This document shows, in pieces, positions 45,281-55,087 of a DNA stretch of 64,000 bases. The DNA lies in NCBI RefSeq assembly GCF_003991425.1, contig NZ_CP034346.1:781501-845500 (forward strand). The letters run 5' to 3'. The notes below the pieces were generated by a model. That model was not told the origin of the DNA. It did not search any database and was given only the letters and a program-made list of their open reading frames with translations. The DNA comes from Paenibacillus lutimineralis (GTDB lineage: Bacteria; Bacillota; Bacilli; Paenibacillales; Paenibacillaceae). A program made the translations under genes and the position numbers. How positions within the stretch are numbered: position 1 is the stretch's first letter; each line of letters starts with the position of its first letter.

Positions 45281-46188
45281 TATATACGATAACGCTTAAC
45301 CCGTCTGTAGACTACATCGTAGAGGTTGAAGAGCTGAACATTGGCGGTCTTAGCCGGATGAAGCGGGACTTGAAGCTTCCAGGAGGTAAGGGGATTAACG
45401 TGTCGCGCGTGTTGAACCAACTTGGTGCCGAGAACACAGCGCTCGGCTTCCTTGGAGGGTTCACTGGACGGTACGTGAACGATAGATTACAGGAAGAGCG
45501 GATGTCAACCGACTTCGTAACGATAGCAAGCGATACGCGGATTAATATCAAGCTGAAGCACGGCGAAGAGACGGAGATCAACGGTCTCGGGCCGGACATC
45601 AGTGAAGCGGAGGCGGAGCAGTTGCTGCAGAAGTTATCCGCATTGCAGAAGGATGACATCGTGATCTTGTCGGGCAGCATTCCGCCATCGCTCGGTGAAG
45701 ATTTCTATGAACGCTTGATTCGGGTTAGTAAGCAAAGAGGCGCTGAGTTTGTGATCGATACGACTGGCGAAGCACTGCTCAAGGCACTCAAGCATCGCCC
45801 GTTGCTCGTCAAGCCGAATCACCATGAACTCGCTGAGTTGTATGACACTGAGCTGAATTCCATGGAGGATGTCGTTGTGTACGGGCGTAAACTGCTGGGG
45901 GCTGGAGCCAAGAATGTCCTCGTCTCTATGGCTGCTGAAGGGGCTCTGTTAATAACCGAGTCCGCTGTGTATCATGCGAAAGTGCCGGCGGGACAAGTCA
46001 AGAACTCGGTGGGAGCCGGTGATTCTATGATCGCAGGCTTCGTAGGTACGCTGGTGAAAACTGGCGATCCCCTCGCAGCATTCCGCACCGGGGTCGCTGC
46101 AGGCAGCGCTACTGCATTCACGGATGATCTTGCAACCAGAGATCAAATCGATCAACTGCTGCCGAAGGTTGTTATTTCTAATCGATAG
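45277..46188 (+). CDS. fruK: 1-phosphofructokinase
   Basis: 303 aa, PfkB family: T-L-N-P-S-V-D opening, G-G-K-G-I-N-V-S-R near 38, and the C-terminal G-A-G-D-S-M-I-A-G-F anion hole with catalytic Asp near 248. Converts fructose-1-phosphate plus ATP to fructose-1,6-bisphosphate. ATG overlaps the fruR stop. Confidence 0.95.
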   Translation: MIYTITLNPSVDYIVEVEELNIGGLSRMKRDLKLPGGKGINVSRVLNQLGAENTALGFLGGFTGRYVNDRLQEERMSTDFVTIASDTRINIKLKHGEETEINGLGPDISEAEAEQLLQKLSALQKDDIVILSGSIPPSLGEDFYERLIRVSKQRGAEFVIDTTGEALLKALKHRPLLVKPNHHELAELYDTELNSMEDVVVYGRKLLGAGAKNVLVSMAAEGALLITESAVYHAKVPAGQVKNSVGAGDSMIAGFVGTLVKTGDPLAAFRTGVAAGSATAFTDDLATRDQIDQLLPKVVISNR

Positions 46189-46233
46189 AATACGAGCTGG
46201 CTGGGTAAATGAATAACTAAAGGGGTGTTAACC

Positions 46234-48174
46234 ATGAGAATTACCGATTTGTTGATCAAAGAGACGATGATTATGGATTTACAGGCGCAGACAAAGGATG
46301 CAGCAATCGATGAATTGATCGCGAGCCTGTATAAGCATGGTCGAATCTCGGACCCGGTGCTGTTCAAGGAGAAGATTCTGAAACGTGAAGCAGAGGCAAG
46401 TACGGGGATTGGCGGGGGGATTGCTATGCCCCATGCGAAGACAAATGTGGTTAACGAAGCGACTATCGTATTTGCCAAAAGCTCCAAAGGTGTAGAATTC
46501 GATTCTATCGATGGAGAGCCAGCCAAAATCTTCTTTATGATTGCCGTTCCGGAAGGAGCGGGCAATATGCATCTTCGCACGTTGGCTACGTTGTCTAAGC
46601 TGTTAATTGATAGCGAATTCATCGACCAATTGATGAGCACTAGAACACCTGATGAAGTGACGGCATTGTTTGACGCTAGGCAGGCTGAGGGTGATGAAGA
46701 GGCGCAAAGCGGAGGCAAGGAAGCGGGGCATAGCTCTGATCGGGAGACCCATCCGGTTACGAAGGAGACCTCTTCCGAAGGAGCGGAATCTGAAGCTTTG
46801 GTTGTAGCTGTAACCGCTTGCCCTACGGGGATCGCACACACGTATATGGCTGAGGATGCTTTGAAGAAGATGGCCAAGGAGATGGGAGTAACTATCCGGG
46901 TGGAGACGAACGGTTCAGAAGGAGCCAAGAACGTATTAACTCCGGATGAAATCCGCCGGGCAAGCGGTGTGATTGTCGCTGCGGATAAAAATGTCGAGAT
47001 GGCCAGATTTGATGGGAAACCAGTACTCATAAGACCGGTAAGCGAAGGTATCCGCAAACCTAAGGAGCTGATTCAAAAGGCGCTTCAAGGCGATGCTCCG
47101 ACTTACCATAGCGGTAATAAAACAGCTGAGGAACCAGCGAAGGAAGAGAAGAAAAGCGTCGGCAGCAAAATTTATAAGGACTTAATGAACGGTATTTCTC
47201 ATATGCTGCCATTTGTCGTAGGCGGCGGGATTCTGATCGCCATCTCCTTCCTGTTCGAACAGGTAGGCGGACCGGATCATCCACTGTACAAATTGCTAAT
47301 GACGATCGGTGGAGATGGAGCGTTCCACTTCCTGATTCCGATTCTGGCTGGATTCATCGCCATGAGTATTGGAGATCGTCCAGCGCTCATGCCAGGGATG
47401 GTCGGCGGCTTGATGGCGGTGAATTCGAACGCGGGCTTCCTTGGTGGTCTGGCCGCCGGTTTCATGGCCGGCTATATTGTGATCGGGCTGCGGAAGCTAT
47501 TCGCCGGGTTACCCAAATCGCTTGAAGGACTTAAGCCAATTTTACTCTATCCGGTATTTGGGCTGTTGATCGCTGGCTCAATTATGTATTTTATCTTTGA
47601 TCCAGTCTTCAGCACGATTAATACATGGCTCGTATCAGGATTGAATAATCTGGGGACGGCCAACGCGGTTCTGCTTGGGCTTGTACTTGGCGGTATGATG
47701 GCGATAGATATGGGCGGCCCGTTCAATAAGGCCGCATACACCTTCGCTATCGGCGTGTTCACAACGAGTGGTAACACGAATGGACTGATGATGGCGGCTG
47801 TCATGGCCGGAGGTATGGTTCCTCCACTGGCGATTGCGCTGGCAAGCACCTTCTTTAAGCACAAATTCACAGAAGACGAACGGAAGTCCGGTTTAACTAA
47901 CTATGTGCTGGGTTTGTCTTTTATTACCGAGGGAGCGATTCCATTCGCGGCGGCCGATCCGCTTCGCGTCCTTACTTCCTGTATTCTCGGTTCGGCGGTG
48001 GCCGGTGGTCTTACCCAGTTATGGAAGATTAATATCCCGGCTCCGCACGGCGGAATATTCGTCGCCGCGCTGGCCAATCATGCTCTATTGTTCCTGCTCG
48101 CAGTAGCGATTGGCTCGGTCATCTCGGCCCTGGTACTCGGTATCTGGAAGAAGCCGATGGTGGACAGAGTGTAA
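46234..48174 (+). CDS. fruA: PTS fructose transporter EIIABC
   Basis: 646 aa. EIIA (about 1-150) with phospho-His in G-G-I-A-M-P-H-A-K; EIIB (about 185-285) with phospho-Cys in V-T-A-C-P-T-G-I-A-H-T-Y-M-A; EIIC (about 305-640) with about nine membrane segments. Imports fructose as fructose-1-phosphate using HPr-P. ATG 46234 with AGGGGTG upstream. Confidence 0.95.
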   Translation: MRITDLLIKETMIMDLQAQTKDAAIDELIASLYKHGRISDPVLFKEKILKREAEASTGIGGGIAMPHAKTNVVNEATIVFAKSSKGVEFDSIDGEPAKIFFMIAVPEGAGNMHLRTLATLSKLLIDSEFIDQLMSTRTPDEVTALFDARQAEGDEEAQSGGKEAGHSSDRETHPVTKETSSEGAESEALVVAVTACPTGIAHTYMAEDALKKMAKEMGVTIRVETNGSEGAKNVLTPDEIRRASGVIVAADKNVEMARFDGKPVLIRPVSEGIRKPKELIQKALQGDAPTYHSGNKTAEEPAKEEKKSVGSKIYKDLMNGISHMLPFVVGGGILIAISFLFEQVGGPDHPLYKLLMTIGGDGAFHFLIPILAGFIAMSIGDRPALMPGMVGGLMAVNSNAGFLGGLAAGFMAGYIVIGLRKLFAGLPKSLEGLKPILLYPVFGLLIAGSIMYFIFDPVFSTINTWLVSGLNNLGTANAVLLGLVLGGMMAIDMGGPFNKAAYTFAIGVFTTSGNTNGLMMAAVMAGGMVPPLAIALASTFFKHKFTEDERKSGLTNYVLGLSFITEGAIPFAAADPLRVLTSCILGSAVAGGLTQLWKINIPAPHGGIFVAALANHALLFLLAVAIGSVISALVLGIWKKPMVDRV

Positions 48175-48208
48175 GCTTAATTTGCAGATATGCATGAACT
48201 TTATTTAG

Positions 48209-48251
48209 AAGCCGTTCGCGCAGCAGTGTCATTTGCCAGCGCGGGCGGCTT
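48209..48251 (+). terminator. Hairpin after fruA
   Basis: AAGCCGTTCGCGC / GCGCGGGCGGCTT, pairing through two G-U. The T run is short (TTTG), so it is a weak candidate. Confidence 0.5.
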
Positions 48252-48330
48252 TGTGCATAATGAGGTCGATCCAGGTGGAAGGATTATGTTACATTTAACA
48301 GAGCGTTATTAAATAAGGAGAAGATGGATT

Positions 48331-48879
48331 ATGAAACTGATGTTTATTTCCGATATTCATGGGTCTGCATACTGGCTGGACAAGGCAATCGAGAAGGTGA
48401 AGGAGGAGGCGCCCGACCAGATCGTCATGCTCGGCGATTTCATGTATCATGGGCCTAGAAATCCGCTACCTGAAGGGTATAACCCGGCGCAGGTTGCAGA
48501 GACGCTGAATCAGTACAAGCAGCATATCGTGGCTGTGCGCGGGAACTGCGATGCAGAAGTGGATCAAATGCTGCTCGAATTCCCGATGATGGCAGACTAT
48601 ACAGTAATCCTTCATGAGGGACGTCGCCTATATGTGACTCATGGACACGGATTCAATATGGAGCAATTGCCGCCGCTATTGGAGAACGATATTTTCATTC
48701 AGGGCCATACTCACGTACCTGTAGCCGATAAGAAGGACGGTATATATGTGCTCAATCCTGGATCGATCGCACTTCCAAAAGAGAACTATCCGAACTCCTA
48801 CGGCATTATTGAAAACGGTAGCTTCCTCGTTAAAGATTTCGAGGGTGGCACTATCAAATCAATAACCTTTGCATCATAA
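48331..48879 (+). CDS. YfcE-type metallophosphodiesterase
   Basis: 182 aa: D-I-H-G (residue 8), G-D-F-M-Y-H-G (36), G-N-C-D (72), T-H-G-H-G (108), G-H-T-H-V (128), the full calcineurin-like metal set. YfcE cleaves phosphodiesters in vitro; its natural substrate is unsettled. ATG 48331 with AAGGAGAAG upstream. Monocistronic. Confidence 0.92.
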   Translation: MKLMFISDIHGSAYWLDKAIEKVKEEAPDQIVMLGDFMYHGPRNPLPEGYNPAQVAETLNQYKQHIVAVRGNCDAEVDQMLLEFPMMADYTVILHEGRRLYVTHGHGFNMEQLPPLLENDIFIQGHTHVPVADKKDGIYVLNPGSIALPKENYPNSYGIIENGSFLVKDFEGGTIKSITFAS

Positions 48880-48897
48880 GAGTGCATGAAAACCATA

Positions 48898-48933
48898 ACA
48901 GGCCGCCTGTTTAAGCAGGGGCCTGTTTTTTTA
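48898..48933 (+). terminator. Intrinsic terminator of the yfcE-like gene
   Basis: ACAGGCC / GGCCTGT with an inner CCTG/CAGG pairing and T7. Confidence 0.85.
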
Positions 48934-48980
48934 TAATCTGTAGTTATGAGCAATGGATCAATGAGCTAAGGTAGTCCAAA

Positions 48981-49742
48981 TTAGGGATGGAGCAGTGTAA
49001 TATCTTGGTTCTCCAGGAACGAGATCCACTCGTCGGAAGGTCTGCGATCGGTAATAATATAACTGATCTGCTTGAACTCAAGCATTTTGACAAAGCCGAT
49101 ATGATCGAATTTACTTGAATCTATAAGCAGAATGGTCTGCCGGGCCTGCTGACTCATCGCTTGCTTCAATTCACTCTCCGGCTCATTGGAATCGGTGATT
49201 CCACTCATCACAGATATGCCTTTACAGCTGAACAGGGCAATATCGACATTGTAATTCTGAATGGCCTGTCTGGCTACCGGTCCGATCAACGAGCTTGCCT
49301 TGGGCCGAAGTGAACCGCCGGTGGAAATAATCGTATGACTTGTCTGACTGAACTCGTTAAGAATAATAACAGAATTTGTGATGATCGTCAGATTGTCGCG
49401 TTCAGACTCGAGGAGCTTCAGCGCTTCAAACACGGTAGAGCTTGTATCGGTCATCAGTGTATCTTCATCGTTAATCAGTGGGAGCAGCAAGCTGGAAATG
49501 GACCTTTTCTCCTCAATATTTCGCGTATTTCTCGTCTGATAAGGTAGATCTTCATGGATATGAGCGTTTAGAACGGCCCCACCATAATTTCTGGTTACGA
49601 CCCCTTCCTGCTCGAGCTTCTCCAGATCGCGGCGAATCGTCTCCTCGGTAACCTCGAAGCTGGTAGCCAGCTGTGAGACGAGCACTTTTTTATGTCTATG
49701 TAATTCTTGAATAATTTTTTCTTTTCGCTCAAAAGCCTTCAT
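48981..49742 (-). CDS. DeoR-family regulator (possible rhamnose regulator)
   Basis: 253 aa: winged helix with T-E-E-T-I-R-R-D-L-E-K-L near residue 30; sensor domain with T-D-T-S-S-T near 98. ATG 49742 is preferred, with AAGGCGGG upstream; ATG 49769 lies before that site. Divergent from rhaD over a very AT-rich gap. In Bacillus a DeoR protein (RhaR/YulB) controls the rha genes, so the same role is likely here. Confidence 0.85.
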   Translation of the reverse strand: MKAFERKEKIIQELHRHKKVLVSQLATSFEVTEETIRRDLEKLEQEGVVTRNYGGAVLNAHIHEDLPYQTRNTRNIEEKRSISSLLLPLINDEDTLMTDTSSTVFEALKLLESERDNLTIITNSVIILNEFSQTSHTIISTGGSLRPKASSLIGPVARQAIQNYNVDIALFSCKGISVMSGITDSNEPESELKQAMSQQARQTILLIDSSKFDHIGFVKMLEFKQISYIITDRRPSDEWISFLENQDITLLHP

Positions 49743-49819
49743 TTGAACCCGCCTTCCCAAAGTGAACATATTTCTATTGTACCTAAATTTAGAAGAAAAA
49801 TAAAAAAGAAACTACAAAA

Positions 49820-49849
49820 AACAAAATAAAATCTGCTTTTATTTTTGTT
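49820..49849. promoter_or_regulatory. AT-rich inverted repeat in the deoR/rhaD gap
   Basis: AACAAAATAAAA (49820-49831) and TTTTATTTTTGTT (49837-49849) pair except for one extra T. A candidate operator for the DeoR protein; low complexity makes chance more likely. Confidence 0.35.
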
Positions 49850-50006
49850 ATTAAAGATAATAGATATAAAAAACGTTAAAAACGGAAATAAAACCACTGA
49901 TTAATGTTGATTTCTTTTGTTTCTATGTTATCATAATGTTGCAAACGAAGAAAAATAGAACGTTCCATTAGAGAAGTCATTCATTCATATTAACGGTGAG
50001 GGTAGG

Positions 50007-50837
50007 GTGAAGAGCATGCTTCAAGATATAATGACGGCACCATTTCTACGGGAAATGTGCGATACTACGGCCAATTTATACCGTCTGGGCTGGGACGAGC
50101 GCAACGGAGGAAATATTAGCTATCTGATCGGAGAGGAAGAAGTAAGCGATTATCTGGATATTTCGCGAGTAGAACGCACCGTTTCGATGAGCTTCGATGC
50201 CTCTGAACTAACAGGGAGGTACTTCATTGTGACGGGATCGGGCAAATACTTCAAGAACGTTATCAAGGACCCGGCAGTGAACCTTGGAGTTATTCGGATA
50301 GGCCAGGATGGGCATAGCTATGAGCTTCTATGGGGATTTGCTGATGGGGGAGTGGCTACGAGCGAGCTGCCAACCCATCTGATGAATCATATGCAGCGGT
50401 TAAAGGTGGATCCTAAGCACCGAGTCATTATGCACTGCCATGCAACTCATCTGATTGGCATGACCTTTACACATAGCCTAGATGAGATTGAATTTACGAA
50501 GACTCTGTGGGAGATGTGTACAGAATGTCTGGTTGTGTTCCCGGAAGGCGTTGGAATTATTCCGTGGATGGTACCAGGCACAGATGCGATTGGAGAAGCG
50601 ACCGCAGAGCGAATGAAGGATGTTCGAATCGTGATGTGGCCGCATCATGGCGTGTTCGGGGCAGGCACCACGATGGATGAGACCTTTGGATTAATCGAGA
50701 CGGCGGAGAAGGCAGCACAGGTCTATACGATTGTATGTGCGCAAGGTGGTAAGAAACAGACGATCTTGGATCAAGAACTGCTCGATTTGGCGCAAGCTTT
50801 TGGGGTAACACCAAGACCGGGAGTACTGCAGAACTAA
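50007..50837 (+). CDS. rhaD: Rhamnulose-1-phosphate aldolase
   Basis: About 276 aa, class II aldolase. N-G-G-N-I-S (phosphate loop) near 33, E in T-S-E-L-P-T-H near 117, zinc ligands H-C-H near 142 and H in P-H-H-G near 213. Cleaves L-rhamnulose-1-phosphate to DHAP and lactaldehyde. GTG 50007 or ATG 50016; both lie behind a GAGGGTAGG stretch. rhaA and rhaB are not in this window. Confidence 0.92.
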   Translation: MKSMLQDIMTAPFLREMCDTTANLYRLGWDERNGGNISYLIGEEEVSDYLDISRVERTVSMSFDASELTGRYFIVTGSGKYFKNVIKDPAVNLGVIRIGQDGHSYELLWGFADGGVATSELPTHLMNHMQRLKVDPKHRVIMHCHATHLIGMTFTHSLDEIEFTKTLWEMCTECLVVFPEGVGIIPWMVPGTDAIGEATAERMKDVRIVMWPHHGVFGAGTTMDETFGLIETAEKAAQVYTIVCAQGGKKQTILDQELLDLAQAFGVTPRPGVLQN

Positions 50838-50876
50838 ACTTATTAGTATGGACAACAGATGAACATATGATATAAC

Positions 50877-50914
50877 AAAACCAGGCGCCTACTACTTAGG
50901 CAGCCTGGTTTTTA
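50877..50914. terminator. Bidirectional terminator between rhaD and ltaS-like gene
   Basis: AAAACCAGGC with GCC, pairing with GGC and GCCTGGTTTT. Confidence 0.88.
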
Positions 50915-50927
50915 ATATATAGCAGAT

Positions 50928-52799
50928 TTACTCTTGATCCTTCTCACGATCCGGGAGCTGCTGTACATAGCTGTCAGATAAGCGCAGCAGATCAAGCGCC
51001 CGGTTATATTCATCCTCAGTAGTGAGGGCTTGACTAACACTGTCTTTGGCCAACGGGAACTGAGTACCGTCCTCATACCAGGTTCCTGGCATGAACACGG
51101 CCTTGTCGTTAATGAACGAGCCTGAAGGCAGATAGTAACGCTGCGGCAATAAATTATAACTATGATTCAGTATATCTTCACCGAAATGGATCTGATTACC
51201 CATTGAGACACCCAGCAGGTTGGCGACGGTTGGCAGGATATCAACCTGTCCGCCGACATTATCCAAGACTCTTGGTTCCGACTGTCCTGGAATCGAGATT
51301 ACAAGCGGGATATTCAGCATGTCACGGTAGCTGTACTCGCGACCGTAAATTTCGCTCATAAGTTCTAGACCATGCTTGTCAAGCGAGAATTTCGGTAGCC
51401 CCAGATGGTCGCCATAGATAACAACCAGACTGTTGTCCCAGATTCCGCGCTGCTTCAGATCGTCAATGAACAAACCGAGTGCATAGTCCGCATAATTCTG
51501 CGAGCGAAGGTAATCGCCGACCATATTGTTCTCGTAACGCTCCGGCAGCGTAATCCGGTCCAATTCGTGTGGAATTGTAAATGGATGATGCGCAGTCATT
51601 GAGATGACTTGTGAATAGAACGGAACGCCAGTCGCCTGCATTTTGCTCAATTCTTCAGCCGACTTCTTATACAGCACTTCATCCGTAGGGCCGAAGAATA
51701 CGGTGTCCTCTTGACCGAAGAACTTCTGGTCGTAATAGCGATCCCATCCGATCGCTTTGTATAATTCGCCGCGATTCCAGAAATCTACCACATTGGTGTG
51801 GAAGGTAGCGGTATCGTAGCCATTTGATTTCAGTAGTTTAGGTAGACTTGGCAGTTCTTTATTCGGATAATTCTGCGTTGCTGCTTCGTTATAAGGAATA
51901 TAGAATGACGTATTTACCACAAACTCGGCATCCGATGTATTCCCTTGCCCTACCATTTGATAGAAGTTCTTAAAATAGAGATTATCTTTAACAAGCGAAT
52001 TCATGACTGGAGTAATCTCTTGTCCATCAATCTTCAGATTGACCAGGAAGTCCTGGAATGACTCCAACTGGATAATAATCAGGTTCTTGCCTTTGGCAGC
52101 ACCGAAGAACTGCGGATCGTCCTGCTTATTAATTCCTTTCATCTTGTCAATCTTAGCCTGGGAAATCTCATCCTTATCTACGAGATCTTCTTCTTTGTTT
52201 GATAGAATCGTATAGGTCTCATAGCTCAGAATCCCCATCTGCTCCGCTTGCTTGATCTCATTCATGCTGGCCCGATTCGGCCAAATATTGAAAATGCATA
52301 GGGCGAGTGAAATCCCGAGTACAACACCTACAAAACTCTTGCTTACTCTGTCAAAATTGAACAATTTCTTGAATTTCTCTGCTCTCTTCCTGCGCATCAG
52401 CCAGAAGCCGATGACGACAATATCGAGGAAAATAAGTAGATAGTATGGAGCGAGCAGAGAGAATACGCTGTTCTTAACTGCAGTCACCTGATTGACTTGC
52501 TGTAGCGCATGGTAGGTGACGATGACCCCGTAATATTTATGATACATAATAGCTGCGAAGAAGACGGCAGTAACAATGAGGTTGACGCTTAGATAAATTC
52601 CGATTTTTCTCTTGGAGGAGAAGACCTCAATCAGACAGAACAGGATCAGGATAAATGGGAGCTCCTTGATCAACGGTCCCCAGACCGGCATTTGATCGAA
52701 TATCGTGATCCAGGCAAGGTAGCTTTTTAGGATCATAATCACGGTAAAGAATACGAACGGCTTGAGATTCCCAGGCCGGATTCGTTGATACGCTGACAT
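50928..52799 (-). CDS. ltaS: LTA synthase family (sulfatase-type) protein
   Basis: 623 aa: five N-terminal membrane helices (about 15-170), linker, then an extracellular sulfatase-fold domain (about 225-590). V-G-Q-G-N-T-S-D-A-E-F holds the catalytic Thr (near 288), and Y-G-D-H-L-G and T-A-H-H-P hold Mn ligands. Polymerises glycerol phosphate from phosphatidylglycerol onto a glycolipid anchor. It may be a primase or stress paralogue (LtaP/YfnI/YqgS type) rather than the main synthase. ATG 52799 with GGAAGG upstream. Confidence 0.88.
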   Translation of the reverse strand: MSAYQRIRPGNLKPFVFFTVIMILKSYLAWITIFDQMPVWGPLIKELPFILILFCLIEVFSSKRKIGIYLSVNLIVTAVFFAAIMYHKYYGVIVTYHALQQVNQVTAVKNSVFSLLAPYYLLIFLDIVVIGFWLMRRKRAEKFKKLFNFDRVSKSFVGVVLGISLALCIFNIWPNRASMNEIKQAEQMGILSYETYTILSNKEEDLVDKDEISQAKIDKMKGINKQDDPQFFGAAKGKNLIIIQLESFQDFLVNLKIDGQEITPVMNSLVKDNLYFKNFYQMVGQGNTSDAEFVVNTSFYIPYNEAATQNYPNKELPSLPKLLKSNGYDTATFHTNVVDFWNRGELYKAIGWDRYYDQKFFGQEDTVFFGPTDEVLYKKSAEELSKMQATGVPFYSQVISMTAHHPFTIPHELDRITLPERYENNMVGDYLRSQNYADYALGLFIDDLKQRGIWDNSLVVIYGDHLGLPKFSLDKHGLELMSEIYGREYSYRDMLNIPLVISIPGQSEPRVLDNVGGQVDILPTVANLLGVSMGNQIHFGEDILNHSYNLLPQRYYLPSGSFINDKAVFMPGTWYEDGTQFPLAKDSVSQALTTEDEYNRALDLLRLSDSYVQQLPDREKDQE

Positions 52800-52863
52800 G
52801 GTGCGACCCTTCCTTTCATAGTAGTTGAGTAAGCGAAATCTTGAACATACACTTTTAGAGGCT

Positions 52864-53029
52864 GTTCAAAAAGTTCACCTTGATCACGAAGTAAATCATG
52901 AAGTTATTCGGCATCGAATCTTGAATTCAGCCGGGCCTTCCGGTGCTCATGTACCAACTACGTACGTTCCGCTCCTCACGCCCTAGCTTCATTCAACCTT
53001 CTCGGTGCTGAAAACCGATCTTTTTGAAC
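52864..53029 (+). repeat. Dispersed palindromic repeat, copy B (full length, 166 bp)
   Basis: GTTCAAAAAG / CTTTTTGAAC ends; closely similar to copy A throughout. A 17-bp direct repeat TTGAACATACACTTTTA lies at 52841-52857 and again at 53024-53040, overlapping the right end. The element lies in the 475-bp gap 52800-53275, whose other sequence shows no gene. Confidence 0.85.
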
Positions 53030-53275
53030 ATACACTTTTAATATCATAACTGAAAAAATGGGAAGAAGGAAATCGATCAATTTCTCTTATTTAACAGTAA
53101 TTGGCATTAAAAGGGATGAAACCGCTTCTCAACTTTGTTTTTTGCTTTAAATTGGCATTTTCCAGACCATTCACATATCTATGATGCCAGATCGGTAATT
53201 AGAAAGCAGTGGAATTGTTCACGTCTTGATAAGTTACCGGAAGATTATTGTATGGGATTTATATCGATTATAGAA

Positions 53276-53755
53276 CTAGAGCTGCTCTGTTAGTACTTGG
53301 ACGAGTTGCTCCAGAAATGCTTGATCCTTCTCATCGAAGCGGGACTTCAGCGGGCTATCAATATCGAGTATACCAATCAGTTCTCCGTTCTTGATCACTG
53401 GGATTACGATCTCGCTGTTCGATGCGGCATCGCAGGCAATATGACCTGGGAAGGCATGTACGTCATCCACTCGTACTGAACGGCGCTCCTTAGCGCTTGT
53501 CCCACATACGCCTTTGCCTAGCGGGATGCGGATACAAGCCGGCAGTCCCTGGAACGGGCCGAGTACAAGCTCCTTGCCATCGTACATATAGAAGCCTACC
53601 CAGTTGATGTCCGATAGATAGAAGTTTAATAGAGCAGAAGCGTTGGCTAGATTGGCAATTCTGTCTGGTTCCTCGTAAATTAGTGATTTTAATTGCGATA
53701 TGACTTGATTATGCTGTTTTTCACGGGAACCCGTGTAACTGATTGTATGGAACAT
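53276..53755 (-). CDS. GAF-domain free methionine-(R)-sulfoxide reductase
   Basis: 159 aa, fRMsr/YebR family: N-W-V-G-F-Y near 51, P-A-C-I-R-I-P near 74, G-V-C-G-T-S-A near 84 (the redox Cys pair region), and L-D-I-D-S-P near 130. Reduces free Met-R-O using thioredoxin. ATG 53755 with AAGGAGATGG upstream. Confidence 0.9.
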   Translation of the reverse strand: MFHTISYTGSREKQHNQVISQLKSLIYEEPDRIANLANASALLNFYLSDINWVGFYMYDGKELVLGPFQGLPACIRIPLGKGVCGTSAKERRSVRVDDVHAFPGHIACDAASNSEIVIPVIKNGELIGILDIDSPLKSRFDEKDQAFLEQLVQVLTEQL

Positions 53756-53847
53756 GCGCCCATCTCCTTTTTTGTCTATTAGAGGTAGTCCACGAACTAG
53801 TATGCCTTATTATATTATGAATGCTTGGCCGTTTAAAGCAGGGCCAT

Positions 53848-54840
53848 TTAGGTGGATAGTGGCAACACGGCGGGCTCGGGGGAACCGGTTAATTCGACTG
53901 AGACGGTGGTGATGGCCGACGCCTCTTCCTCCTTAAGTGCTTGATGAATTAATATGCGGACTGCTTCGCTATATTCTTTGGGGGCTACAGCATAGGCGTT
54001 GCCGTGGATCGCACCATCTACCAGGAGCAGGCTTCTTGGTCCAGCCTTGCGCTTATACAGCTGTTCACTCATATATGTGGGTACATAGTTATCCTTCGTC
54101 CCATGGATGAACAGAACGGGAAGATGGCAGTGTTCTACCGCCTGTAATGGGCTAACCTGTTCCATGGTGAATCCAGCTTTGCGCTTTAGGATCTTATTGA
54201 TGATAGGCAAGAGCGGGTAGGCAGGAAGTTTATAGATTGTTCTTGCTTGATGATGCAGAAGCTGCGTCAAATCGGAGAATGGGCAGTCTGCGATAACAAA
54301 TTTGATGTTTGAATGGGCGATACTTAAATACTCGAGCACGGTTGCTCCGCCGAGTGACTGGCCATGAAGGCCGATGCTGCAATCGGTACCGTAGTTATGT
54401 AAGAGCCATCTGACCCATGCGGCAACATCGTATTTTTCGTAATAACCGTAGGTTGTGTATTTCCCTTGGCTATTCCCGTGTCGACGCTGGTCAATGAGCA
54501 GAATATTGAAGCCTTCGCTCTGGAATAGATCGATATATTGCGTGGAGATTAGCATAGAGACAGTATAACCATGGACGATAATCGCCCAGTGTTTGGACGA
54601 TGGATCGGTCTCTATGACATAGCCGCATAAGCGCAAACCGTCATCGGAGAGGATCTCGACTTCCTGCTTCTTCAGACGGCTGAAGCGTTCCCGGCTGTAG
54701 ACGCCGGATTTCTCTAAATATTGAAACAGATGATGAGTGGACTGCAATTTCATATGAGTCAGCTGCTGGAAGGCGAAGGAGATAATTCCTGACACCATAC
54801 CAGCGATGGCCAACAGAGTAATCATCAAGTAGATCGTCAT
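53848..54840 (-). CDS. Membrane-anchored alpha/beta hydrolase
   Basis: 330 aa: N-terminal membrane anchor (1-22), then an alpha/beta hydrolase domain. Nucleophile elbow G-Q-S-L-G near residue 160, Asp in H-G-T-K-D-N near 243, His in G-A-I-H-G-N near 276. An H-G-Y oxyanion segment lies near 88. Resembles the YqkD/BAAT-like extracytoplasmic hydrolases. Substrate unknown. ATG 54840 with AAGGAGG upstream. Confidence 0.87.
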   Translation of the reverse strand: MTIYLMITLLAIAGMVSGIISFAFQQLTHMKLQSTHHLFQYLEKSGVYSRERFSRLKKQEVEILSDDGLRLCGYVIETDPSSKHWAIIVHGYTVSMLISTQYIDLFQSEGFNILLIDQRRHGNSQGKYTTYGYYEKYDVAAWVRWLLHNYGTDCSIGLHGQSLGGATVLEYLSIAHSNIKFVIADCPFSDLTQLLHHQARTIYKLPAYPLLPIINKILKRKAGFTMEQVSPLQAVEHCHLPVLFIHGTKDNYVPTYMSEQLYKRKAGPRSLLLVDGAIHGNAYAVAPKEYSEAVRILIHQALKEEEASAITTVSVELTGSPEPAVLPLST

Positions 54841-54994
54841 GCAAGTGAACCTCCTTAACTGTAGAACTTTGGTGGGACATCCAAAGAATGTGATCTATAT
54901 TATCTGCCAATCGACGGGGTGAATATGCTGCATTATATTGTGAATTTGGGCAGTTGGGGATTGATCAAAAATAATTTATTAAAAAATATTTGAT

Positions 54995-55065
54995 CATGTG
55001 ATTTTATTCACATGTATAAGTTCGGTAAGATACTATTATTGATAGTGACACTATCACTTTATAAT
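54995..55065 (+). promoter_or_regulatory. FNR/CRP-type box and tet-like palindrome before the epimerase-like gene
   Basis: A perfect TGTGA-N6-TCACA (54997-55012; arms extend to CATGTGA/TCACATG) lies upstream. A perfect 17-bp palindrome TGATAGTGACACTATCA (55040-55056) immediately precedes TATAAT (55060-55065) and covers the -35 area. Two regulators of different families are implied. Confidence 0.6.
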
Positions 55066-55087
55066 TCGTCCAAAGGAGATGTAGTAA

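Noticed and set aside
50007..50837. L-fuculose-phosphate or ribulose-phosphate aldolase/epimerase
   Set aside because: Length (about 275 aa) and the spacing of the E and His ligands fit rhamnulose-1-phosphate aldolase better than the shorter FucA/AraD proteins.
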